In this document: positions 1 through 12,600 of the stretch, one piece after another
How positions within the stretch are numbered: position 1 is the stretch's first letter
Layout of the letters: every line of letters starts with the position of its first letter
Assembly (NCBI RefSeq): GCF_036785885.1
Contig: NC_092312.1
Location: 20,540,001 to 20,604,000 of the forward strand
Origin: Coffea arabica
Lineage: Eukaryota; Streptophyta; Magnoliopsida; Gentianales; Rubiaceae
Direction: 5' to 3'
DNA length: 64,000 bases
The notes under the pieces: model-generated
What the model was told of the DNA's origin: nothing
Database searches by the model: none
What the model saw: the letters and a program-made list of their open reading frames with translations, nothing else
Position numbers and translations under genes: made by a program

Positions 1-653
1 GCATGAATATTGCATCCTTTCTCCCAGATGTGTAAATTTATACTGTAATATTTTTCAATAAATTTTGGAGTGGTATTTCATTTGTGCGAGTATTAGACCA
101 CTAATCCTTCAAGCACATTTGGAGAAAAGGTCAATGGCATTATCAACATTCTTATTGACACCAGGCAGTATGAAAACTACATCCTTATGCTGTGCCTTTT
201 ATTAATGGATGTGAGAGGCTTGAATCTGATACGCCAGAATGTTTAAACTAAAGATTGTCTCTGTTAGCTTATTTTCTGTTTCTGTTTACTATCTACTATA
301 CTCATATGCTACTTAAGCATGTCAATTGAAAAAATTTCTCTGCTTTAGTTGCCATTTCATAGTACCAAGAATGTAGACTTGTGATGTGTATAGTTATGGA
401 TTTATTATGTTTGTGGAATTTTGGCCAATGTTTTCTATGTATTTGTTTGTTTCTGCAAGTACAATCAATGTTATCTTGGCTAGAGTCAGATTTTCTTTTC
501 CTCTTTCCCACCAGCTTGCCTACACACTTATTAATTTTCATTTTTTGGTTCTCAATAGAAGCAGCTGAATGATAGAGCTGTACTAAGATTTTGTGTATAC
601 TTTTTGGATCATTTTTGAGGTACATTACTAATATAGCTTATCAATACCCGCAG

Positions 654-3600
654 ATTCCTTCAACCAATGTGAGGAAACTTCTTTCAATTCTACCGCCTTC
701 GGAATCCAACATGATTCGAGTAGATTTTCGTTCTACACATGTTCACTATCTCAATGATTTGGAGCATGACATCATATATAAGCGTTGGAGCAGCAATATA
801 AATGAGGTGAATTTTTAAGTTGAATTGTGTTGTGTTTTCTTGTAGCTTTAGACTGCTTAGATTGTATATTGTCCATAAACAAGCTTTTCTCTCTTTTTGA
901 TGTAGATTCTTATGCCAGTTTTCCCTGGACAATTACGATATATTCGTAAAAACATATATCATGCAGTTTATGTTTTGGATCCAGCTTCCATTTGTGGGCT
1001 TGAGGCAAGTTACTAGTCTGTTAGATGTTCTACTTTTTAATGTTTTAATTGCTCATGTAACCTTCAAAATCATGCAGACCATCGAGATGGTTATTTCTTT
1101 ATTTGAGAATAACCTGCCTATGAGATTTGGTGTGATATTGTACTCTGCGAACATAATCCAGAAGATTGAAGCTAATGGTGATGAGCTCCAACGTAGTCTG
1201 GAGGATGACCTTAAATCTGAAGAAGACGTTTCCAGTTTGGTAATGGCATCCATCTTATTCTAATTGTTAGAACCCTCATCTATAGTCAGTACAGTAATTG
1301 CTATTTATCCTCTTATTGGAAAAAATTAAAAGAAAAAATTTAATCATGGCCTGTTCTTCCTTGGTAATCCTGGAAAAACTTATCTGTTATGATTCAATTG
1401 AAGTGCTTCTTCTAGGAATTACAAAAATGAGCATTAATTTGTTTTATCTAGTTCTCATTCAGTGATATGATTTCGTTTTGTCTTTTAGACTTTGTTCATA
1501 AGAGCCTCTACCTTCAGCACTTGATACCATGGATTACTGGGGTGGTAATTTCTGTAACAGAGTTCACAATTACTTTGCCTGCAATTCTTTGAAACTCATT
1601 GGTATTGTTCCTTCTGGTAAATCTTGGGCCTGAATTGCAAACAGAGTAGTTTTGGAGACCAAGTTGTTACCTTGACCAAGTAAACTTGGGTTTGGTTCCA
1701 AGAATTTGACCTTTACACCTTTCTGGACTCTAGTTTGGAGTACAAATGCACGCCTAACCTGGTGTGATCATGCAATCATCCAGTGAATCAATGGCCAACC
1801 CACTAGTTAAATTACCAAAGTCCTTTGAAGTTTTATAGATGAAAAACACACATTCAAAACATATAATATTTAACTCAATAACTTCCTAAGCTGGCTCATT
1901 GCAAATTTGGGAAATGTCAAATTAAAGGCTTGGAGTCAAGGTCTTTGGTTCCAGATACTTTGGTGGCATGAGCCCTTCACCTGTTATAAGGAAAGAGGCT
2001 GCCTAATCGATTCTTTTCTCAGTACAGTGATACCAATAAACTACCCTCCAGGCTAATGGAAATGAACTCCAAGCTGTTGTGTTGTTTTTCTAAATATGAC
2101 GCAAGAGTTCATAGATTGAGCAGGTAGTTTATCTCTGTAAGCACCGCACCCAAAAACTGCTCACACAGAAACGAAAGTGAGCTGATAGGATTATTCAAGA
2201 CATGATTGACCTACAATAGTATCTTGAATGGATAATAAATTCTCTAGTTGTTGGTGGAAAGTGTATCTGTAAGTAGATCAAGATTCATGTTGTAAATTCA
2301 GATAAGCAAATGAAGACTAATTTGTACTTATGTTGTGGACGATATTCTGTCAGGAAAGAGCTTAAATTTTATGAGTGAATGAAATGTCTTATGTTGAACA
2401 GTTTGAATATTTTTTTCTTTTTGTTTCACGTTAGTAATGACAAATTGAATGTATAGTACTAACTGATACTGTTGGTAATCCTATTTGCAGGTCATTCGTC
2501 TTTTCCTCCATATAAAGGAAAACCATGGGAATCTAATGGCTTTCCAGTTTTTGAGCAATGTATGTCCTTAGTTTCTTTACTATTATTGTTGGTCTGCAGT
2601 ATTCTTGTCACGTAATTTCTTTCTTCATATTTTAGCCCAAAAAAAGAATATGCAATATGTCTGTTGCTAATCATCAATTAATGTGTGTGCCACTGAGCTA
2701 CCTGTTTTATCGCCAACAGAAATTTAAAAAAAAAAAAAAAAAGATTGTCATGTTTAAATTGATCAAAAACTTTGTACTGAATAATCCATGTGGATTTGCT
2801 TAAGAAATGTCTGTTAACTGTGTTGCCTGCAATCTGCGTCTTTTATACTAATCCAGATAAAACATAGGAATTAGCATGTGGGCTATTGCATGTGTAAATA
2901 ATTAACTGTCTTATATCCCAGGACCAGGAGTGTGGTTAGGCTAAGCATTGTTTGATGATGCTGGCCTTCTGAAACATGTCTAGTTTAGGTGTGGTTCATG
3001 TATTAAGGTCTACATTTCAATATTGCATCATTTTTACTGTATTAATCTGGTTCCTTCTTTCAATATCTTTTTCTTGGAAATTGAATATGGCAAATCAATT
3101 TGTCATTTGTTATAGAATGATGAGTTCACCAGAGGATTAGTAACACACGATTGGGAACCTCTGTTCTTTTCATCTGGCAGTGCACATTTTTCTTTTTTCT
3201 TTTTTTTTGTTGGGGGGGTTTTTTTTTTTTGGGGGGGGGGGGACTTGGGACTACAGCAACAAAATGCATGGATTTGTAGATCACTCTTGTGCATATGATT
3301 CTTCAGCTCTGAGTGCATCAAGGGGCACCAGTCTCTTAGTTCATTTAACATAACTAAGTAGATTGCCTTCCATGGAAAATGCAGGTAAATAAGCTGCGCG
3401 TTGAATCTGCCCCTGAAGAGGCTCCTGAAATTCATCATGTGGAAGGAGCTTTTGTGGAAACCCTATTGTAAGTTTCCAAAATAACTACATATTATACATC
3501 TTATGTAAGATACCGATAGCTATTCATATTTTTTTGTGTATCCACATCAAAGTAGACATTTGTGCAGTTTCTCTTGCTACTTGTACAGCATTAATATGGT

Positions 3601-6600
3601 TATTTTCTTGACATTATATCTTCAGACCTTCCGCAAAAACTCCACCTCAAGATATTTTGTTGAAACTCGAAAAGGAGAAAACGTATCATGAGCTATCTCA
3701 AGAAAGCTCCATGTTTGTTTTTAAGCTTGGTTTGGCCAAGCTGCAATGCTGCCTCTTGATGAATGGGCTTGTCTATGACTCTAATGAGGTACAGCTACCA
3801 ATTCTGTTTTAAAAAATTTTTTGCACTATTTGTAATTCTTAGGATTTGCTTGAAAACTATTTGCTTTTACTTGCAGCTATTGATATTGTAAACTTTAACA
3901 GAAAAGGAAAAAATGAACAAAAAACTCTCCTTTTCTTTATTTTCCCACTAACTAAATATGCTTACAAGGTAGGCATATATAGGACAACCCTATCATAGTT
4001 CTGCCACCACTTAAGGTAATAGAACCATGATTTTAGGGATTACATAATCAACTCATATCCTATCTATTCAAACTTGATTGATCATAAGCAATAAAATTCC
4101 ATAATTATGGGAGGTAATTATGGAAGATAATATCTCCCATAATCATAGAAGATAATATCTTCGACACCCCCCCTCAAGTTGGTGCGTATATATTTATCAT
4201 GTCCAACTTGCTTGTAAGAAGTTCAAAATTTGGTCTGAGGAGTCCTTTGGTGAGAATGTCAGCTATTTGCTGAGCTGATGGAACGAATGGCATGCAGATA
4301 ATTCCTCCTTCAAGTTTCTCTTTTATGAAGTGGCGGTCAATCTCAATATGTTTGGTTCTATCATGTTGCACAGGATTATGAGCTATGCTAATTGCCGCCT
4401 GGTTATCACAATAGAGCCTCATTGGAAGTTCAATAGGTCTTTTCAGCTCCTCTAAAACTCTCTTCAGCCATAACATCTCACACACACCATGAGCCATAGC
4501 TCGGTACTCTGCCTCTGCACTACTACGAGCTACAACACTTTGTTTCTTACTTCTCCAAGTAACCAAATTGCCCCATACAAAGGTACAATACCCCGAGGTT
4601 GATCTTCTATCAATGACTGATCCTGCCCAATCAGCATCTGTATAAGCTTCAATGGTCTTTCGATCTCCTCTTTTAAAGAACAATCCCTTTCCTGGAGTAC
4701 TTTTTAAGTACCTCAGAATTCGATATACTGCATCAAGGTGCTCTTCATATGGAGAATGCATAAACTGGCTCACAACACTCACTGAAAAAGCTATATCAGG
4801 ACAAGTGTGAGCCAAGTAAATTAGCTTGCCTACTAACTTTTGGTATCGAGCAGTATCAACTGGTGTTCCATCTTTTATATCTGCTAACTTGTGATTCGGA
4901 TCCATAGGAGTGTCTGCAGGTCGACATCCACTCATCCCTGTTTCCTTTAAAAGATCCAAAACATACTTGCGTTGGGACACAACAATGCCCTTCTTGGACC
5001 GAGCTACCTCCATCCCTAAGAAATATCGTAGTGTTCCCAAATCTTTGATTTCAAAGCTAGAAGCAAGACTTTTCTTCAGCCGTTCCATCTCAATTAAGTC
5101 ATCTCCTGTGAGGATGATATCATCCACGTACACAATGAGTACTGCTATCTTCCCGTCCTTGGAGTGTTTAACAAACATGGTGTGATCACTCTGAGCTTGG
5201 GTATAGCCTTGATTCTTTACCGACCTAGTAAATTTTTCAAACCAGGCCCTAGGAGATTGTTTGAGACCATATAACGATTTTCTTAGCTTGCAAACTCTAG
5301 ACTGAAACTTCCCTTCAAATCCAGGGGGAGACTCCATGTACACCTCTTCCTCCAGATCACCATTTAAAAATGCATTCTTGACATCAAGTTGTTGGAGCGG
5401 CCAATCAAGGTTTACTGCTATTGAGAGAAGCACCCTAACAGTGTTTAATTTTGCCATTGGAGCAAAAGTTTCAAGATAATCGATCCCGTAGGTTTGAGTG
5501 AACCCTTTAGCCACCAATCGAGCTTTGTACCGTTCCAATGTCCCATCGGAATTATACTTGATGGTAAAGACCCATTTACATCCTACTGTCCTTTTCCCTT
5601 GTGGCAGGTTTGTTACTTCCCATGTTTGATTCTTCTCAAGAGCATACATCTCTTCTTCAATAGCCTTTCTCCACTCTGGAACTTGTAATGCTTCCTGTAC
5701 ATTCTTTGGAATTTCCACAGAAGAAAGTTGTGAAGTAAATGTCAAGAAGGTAGGGGATAACTTTTCATAAGAGACATAGTTAGTCATAGGGTGTTTGGTA
5801 CAAGAACGCACTCCCTTTCGAAGTGCAATAGGAAGATCCAAATCAGCAATCTTTGAATCAGAGGAAACTTTATCTAATGACTCAAAAACATTAAATTCTG
5901 TCCTAGGTTCGGATTCCTTGTCGTGAAGAGAAGGGGGAGCTTTATCTTTTCCTCGATGATTTTTCCGGACATAGGTTTTCAAGGTTTTTTCAGTTACATT
6001 CCCATCTCTTTCACTAAGAGAATTCGACTCTATTATTGGCACTAAAGACAAGAGATCCTCTTCTAATCCCTGATCAATTTTTTCACGTTTTTCAAAATCC
6101 TTTTGACGGGCAAATTGAAGAGTGTCATTTGTTTTTTCAGGATTATTATCTTGAAAAGATTCTTGTTGAGGAAATTGTGCTGCAGATTCTTCTAAAAAAT
6201 CAGAAAAATCAATTCTCCTATCAACAAAATTTTGATCAGGAATTTGATTTTCAATACGAAAAACATCATCATCTTCTACAAGTTCTTCTACATGCCGAGT
6301 CCCCCCCTGAAGAGGATCTCCAAAGAAAGGTTTATCTTCAAAAAATGTTACATCCATGGTTACAAACATTTTTTTCGAAATGGGGTCAAAGCATTTATAC
6401 CCCTTTTGCGTGGGTGCATATCCAACAAAAATGCATTTTCTTGCTCGAGGGTCTAACTTACTTCGACCTTGTTCATGATTGTGAACAAAGGATATGCACC
6501 CAAACACCTTTAATGAGACTTCATATGTTAATCGAGGCATGGGATAAATGGTTTTGAAAAAATTCAGAGGAGTTTGGAAATTCAAGGTTCTTGAGGGCAT

Positions 6601-9600
6601 TCTGTTTATGAGATATGTAGCAGTTAAAATTGCTTCGCCCCATAGATATTTAGGAACATTTCTTGAAAAAAGTAATGCCCTCGCCACTTCTAAAAGATGT
6701 TTATTTTTTCTTTCAGCTACCCCATTCTGTTGTGGGGTATCATTGCAGGAGCTTTGATGCACAATCCCTTTTTCAAGAAAAAAACTTCCCAAAATTTTAT
6801 TGAAATATTCTTTTCCATTGTCACTCCGAACAATTTTGACTTTTTCTTGAAATTGTGTCAAAACCATGCTGTAGAATTTTTGAAACACACTTGCAACCTC
6901 TGATTTCTCTCTTAACAAATACACCCAACAAACTCTTGTGTGATCATCGATGAATGTAACAAACCATTTTTTTCCAGATGAAGTTGAAATTCTAGAGGGA
7001 CCCCAAACATCAGTATGTAATAGAAAAAACGGTTTTGAGGGCTGATAAGGATGCATAGAAAATGTAGACCGATGATGTTTAGCCAATTCGCAGATTTCAC
7101 ATTGAAAAGAAGATGAATCTTTATTCTTAAACAAATCTGGAAATAAGTATTTCATGTAATAGAAACTAGGATGTCCTAGTCTAAAGTGCCATAACATAAT
7201 CTCTTTATTACTAGTAATAGAGACATACCCGTAACATGTGTTTTTGATTGGTGTTGTCATATCTGATCCATCTTCAAGGAAGTAAAGTCCCCCATTTTCT
7301 CTAGCACATCCAATCATCCTCCCCGTGGTCAGTTCCTGAAACTCACAAAAAGAGGGGAAAAAATTAATCCGACACATGAGATCCCTAGTTAATTTACTTA
7401 TGGACAGCAAATTGCATGATAACTTTGGAACATGAAGAACTCTATGAAGTGTTAGAGTAGGAGAGATGACAACGAAACCTATGCCAGCTATGACGGATAA
7501 TGATCCGTCAGCAACCTTGACCCTTTTATTGCCTGCACATGGACTGTAGGTAGAAAATAATTGTGACACACTAGTCATATGGTCAGTGGCCCCAGAATCA
7601 ATAACCCCATATAACCCGTGGACAAGATGCATTTGATGTTTTACATGAAAGAGCAATAGTAAAAGGTTTACCATTTTTAGCAAAAGAACAGAAAGGAGTG
7701 AAGCTTTTTGGCTCAGTGACTGAAAATTGTGGAGACTTAAAGAGTTTGTACAGTTGGCTTAATTGTTCCTTTGTGAAGGCTGGTGTCTCAAAGTCAGTTT
7801 GTTGCTTTTGAGAATCCTCATTCACAGTCTGCAACACCTTGCTATCACCTCCATTTTTCTTCTTGAAATTCGATGGTTTCCCATGTAATTTCCAGCATGT
7901 GTCCTTTGTGTGCCACGACTTTTTACAGTGTTCACACCAAGGCTTCCTTCTTTTATCCCCGTCCAAATCTGTCCCCTTAGAAACCAATGCTGAAGTCTCA
8001 ACTTCATCCTCTGCCTTGGACTTTGGTGATGACTTCAGCATCACCTTACGCCTTGATTCTTCTCTTCTGACTTCAGAAAATACTTCACGAATGGAGGGGA
8101 GAGGCTTCCTGCCCAAAATACGACCTCGCACCTCATCGAGTTCTTGATTTAGTCCAGCCAAGAAGACATAGACTCTGTCGTTCTCCTCCCGTTTCTTGTA
8201 TCGAACACTGTCTGCACGGCAGTCCCATTCATCCTCATAACAAAGATCCAATTCCTGCCATAAAGTTACCATCTGATTGTAATAGGTTGTAACATCTCTA
8301 TCTTCTTGTCTTGATTTCCACAATTTCGTCTTGAGATTGAAAATTTGAGACGAATTCTCTATATCGGAATACATATCCCGGACAGCGTCCCACACATCCT
8401 TGGCTGTGGGCAGAAATAAGTGTGGCTTTCCTATTGCTGGTTCCATAGAGTTTATCAACCAAGCGATAACTAGAGAGTTCTCTGAATGCCATCTCTTCAA
8501 ATTGGGATCTTCAGCAGCTGGTTGTTGAATTTCTCCAGTAAGGTGGCCGAGTTTACCTCTGCCATCGATAGCCAGCTTTACAGATTGAGCCCATTCCAGA
8601 TAATTGGAACCATTTAATTTATGAACGGTTATTTGTAGGGAAGAAGAATTTGAAGCGGAGTAATCTGTAGTTTGGATAACTACTGAAGACGAGGATGAGT
8701 CTTCTCTTGTGTGAGCAGTCGATCCAGTCATGGCTGCTCGGTAGTTCATGGCAGGAATTGGTACAGAGCCGGAGCTCTGATACCATGTAAACTTTAACAG
8801 AAAAGGAAAAAATGAACAAAAAACTCTCCTTTTCTTTATTTTCCCACTAACTAAATATGCTTACAAGGTAGGCATATATAGGACAACCCTATCATAGTTC
8901 TGCCACCACTTAAGGTAATAGAACCATGATTTTAGGGATTACATAATCAACTCATATCCTATCTATTCAAACTTGATTGATCATAAGCAATAAAATCCCA
9001 TAATTATGGGAGGTAATTATGGAAGATAATATCTCCCATAATCATAGGAGATAATATCTTCGACAGATATGATTCACTATCTACTGTTGTACAGCTGAAA
9101 TTTTTTGTGGTGCTTACCTCATAATGCCTATCCTTTTTTTTTTGGGTTCAAAGTGCTTTTTGGACGATTTTCCCTCTTCCCTACGGATTGCTAGATAAAT
9201 TTAGGTCAAATTCGTCATGTTTCTGTTTGTGCCATAATTCCTCTTTTTCATAAGTGATCCAACTTCTTTTAGTAGTTTGAGCTAAATTTTTTATATGTGT
9301 TCTAATACCCTGTGTCTGAATGGATTGTTACATCACATGTTCGTAAGTGATCCAACTTCTTTTGCTTGCATGGATTGTTACATCACTCTGAAACCTCAGT
9401 GTCTGAATTGCAGTGTGGTGAAATTTAATCAATAAAGTTGGAATAGATTGAAACACTAATATGGTGATATCGTTCTGATTATCCAGGAGGCGCTTTTTAA
9501 TGCCATGAATGATGAGCTTCCTAGGATACAGGAACAAGTTTATTATGGCCTCATAAATTCAAATACAGATGTTCTGGACAAGTTTCTTGCAGAAAGTGGC

Positions 9601-12600
9601 ATCCAGCGCTATAATCCTCAGGTACTGAAAATTTGACTCCAATCTATAGACTTCATCTGCTGTGAATGCTTATGGGACCTGTTAACTTGCATATATAAGT
9701 TGTCTCTGTTCTGTTCTAATGCTGTAGATTATAGCTGGTGGAAAAGTTAAACCAAAGTTTGTCTCCTTATCTGCGTCGATTCTCAGAAATGGGTCTTGGA
9801 TAAATGAGATTAGCTACCTGCATTCTTCTGATAGTAAGTTGCAGCCTAGCTTGAACTATCCATTTTCAAAGTTAAATACAATTGTAGTAGTTATTGGGTT
9901 TTTAAATGTATCTTTCGAATATAATCTCTTCTTCATCTATTTTACTAGCTGTGGATGATATAAAGCCCGTGTCTCATCTTCTCGCTGTCGATTTTACTTC
10001 AAAAAAAGGGATTAAAATGCTTCGCGAAGGACTAAGTTATCTGGTAATTGCATCCTTTATCATTTATACCTTGCAGTTATCTGTGGGAATTTAGGACCTT
10101 TGTTCTGTTTGCAGATGGGAGGTTCAAAAATTGCACGTTTAGGTGTGTTGTTTAATTCTAATGAGGAAGCTAATTCACTGAGTTACATATTCGTGAAAGT
10201 CTTTGAAATAGCTGCATCTTCTCATAGGTTTGTCAAAAATTTCCTACTTTTTACAGTTTCAGCTTGTTGATTCTTGAATTGGTCCTATTTTATGTGTATA
10301 TTGAGTGCTTATGTTTTGTTTACCTTTTTAATTTGACATCTCCTAATTCCCCAATAATGCTTGGTGGGCCTATGCAGTCATAAGAAAGGCGTTTTAGAAT
10401 TTTTGGATCAAGTATGCTCGTTGTATGAACGGGAGTACATGACATCAACTTCTCCAGATAATGAAAAAAGCCAAGAGTTTATTGATAAAGTTGTTGACTT
10501 AGCTGTTGCAAGTGGATTGCCATCCAAGGGCTATGAATCCCCTCTTTCCACTTTTTCAGTTGGTAAACTGAAAAATCACTTGATTAAGGTTTGCATCATG
10601 TTTTTTTCTCCTTTTGAATCTTGACTTCTACACAGATGAATAAGATATAACATTCTTATTCTTTTACCGTTCAATGTAGCCTTCATTTCTTTTTTAGCTT
10701 TAGTACTCTCGGCAAAGATTAAAAGGGCATAGTCTCTCATGTTTTTACTTTATCATGGCATTTAAAAGGTTTTAGCCTTTTAGGTCAAGTATTTAATTTC
10801 GAGGCTCACTTTTAACTATACTCTCTCATTTTGATACCACATAGAACATCAGTCAACAAGAAAAAGGTTTATAAAGCAATTTTTGTTTTTTTGGGAGGGT
10901 CATTGTGGTATTTGAATAAACATTGACAATTCGGAGTTGTAAGTTTTAGCCATTCCAACATCTTTACAGGTTTCATCAGACTTTCAGTTACTCATGAATA
11001 CTTGTAACGTGGTCGAATACTAGCTGACATTAACCCTTCAAATGTGCAGGTAGCACAGTTTTTGTACAGGCAACTTGGTTTTCATTCTGGTGTCAACGCA
11101 GTTATCACAAATGGGAGGGTGAGTTTGCTTTGAGGTGCCTTATGCTTCATTGAAGTTAGAATCTGGTTTGGAGAATTTTTGGATTTTGATTGGTAGATTG
11201 AATTTTGGGAGTGATTTGAAATGCAATAGTATTGACATCTAAGTCTCCTTATTTTTGGTCCATTCTTAGCTTTGTCTTATGTAACTTGCACAGAGAATAT
11301 TTTTGAAGGTTTTAAGTCCATTATTGAAAGTTATCTTAGAATAAAAATGAGAAAATGATTTCAATATTCCATGGAGTTTCATGCATTTAAACTTGATCAA
11401 ATTGACCTAGGATGTGATACATTATGTAACTTGCACAGAGAGTATTTTTGAAGGTTTTAAGTACATTATTGAAAGTTATCTTAGAATAAAAATTGAGACA
11501 ATGATTTCAATATTCCATGGAGTTTCATGCATTTAAACTTGATCGAATTGACCTAGGATGTGATACATTATGTTCTCAATCATACAAACGTGTATAATTG
11601 GATTTGATGCCATGGATCTGAAGTTTTGCAATCCGTCTATCTAATCTTACCCTAAATCACATTACAAAAGAACTTTTTTGGGATATTGATATTCAAAAAC
11701 TGCAGTTTTTGCTGTGTTAGTTTGTGTTCGATCAGTAATTTGTTCTTTTTTTTTTTCCAATTGATCAGTAGTTTCATACATATATACCAGTCATTTTTCT
11801 ACAATCTCATTTTGCGGTTCTAGGTGGTTCCTGTTGGTGGTGGTGTTTTCTTGAGCCATGATTTGTCTCTTTTAGAGTCAATAGAGTTTAAACAACGCAT
11901 AAAGCAGATTGCTGACATCATTGAAGAATTAAAATGGGAGGACATGGATCCTGACTTGTTGACAAGGTATGTTCCTGTTGTTGGTTTGTTTTAAATGATA
12001 TTAATAGTCCCAAAAGAGAATTTGTTTCTTTAATATTCATCATTGTAGTATCCAATAGAATTTTGCTTAGTGATAATGAAAAGTAATGTGGAAGCTAGCA
12101 GATTCTGTCAACGTCACAATGGTTACCTCTGATTTATCGTCTGCATCTCTGACCTCTTTTTTTCTACATTATCCTGTATATAAAAAACCTTATTCACCTC
12201 CCACTTAGAAGTCTTTGAAAAAGAACTAGGGTTATCAATATAGCTTATTGTTATAGATGCTGTGATGTTGCTCATAATAGATGTCATACTTTTCCTTTTT
12301 CAGCAGTTTATGTTTCGCAATACTTAAAAAACTTTGGTTTAAATGTCTGGATGATGCTTTGTCCTTGTAGCAAATTCATCAGTGACATCATCTTGTCCAT
12401 CTCGTCTTCAATGGCTATGAGAGAACGGAATTCTGAAAGTGCTCGCTTTGAAATTTTGAGCTCCACCTGCAGGTTAGCTCAATCTTGAATATTGCCTGAA
12501 CATGGTCAATTGTCCTTGTGAAAATATTTTTCTTTCTTGGAATCATGGTTGAGGCTAATTAACTTCATTACCAAGTTTTCCATAGTTTATTAATCTTTGT

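Larger units (their letters stand above)
3887..9065 (-). mobile_element. Complete Ty1-copia LTR retrotransposon, antisense in a UGGT intron
   Basis: Two 280-bp LTRs (3887-4166, 8786-9065) flank gag and pol on the minus strand. Both start TG and end CA and are bordered by a 5-bp target duplication GATAT (3882-3886 and 9066-9070). A tRNA-iMet primer-binding site adjoins the right LTR and a polypurine tract adjoins the left one. The order protease, integrase, reverse transcriptase, RNase H identifies the copia superfamily; I do not assign a lineage. The LTRs differ at two transitions only, so the insertion is young. It lies in the UGGT intron 3789-9486, about 420 bp upstream of the next exon. 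A one-base frame break separates gag from pol. Confidence 0.97.

Noticed and set aside
3103..3438. Minus-strand open frame with a lysine/proline-rich middle
   Set aside because: It runs through a UGGT intron, the T/G homopolymers and exon 5 on the opposite strand.
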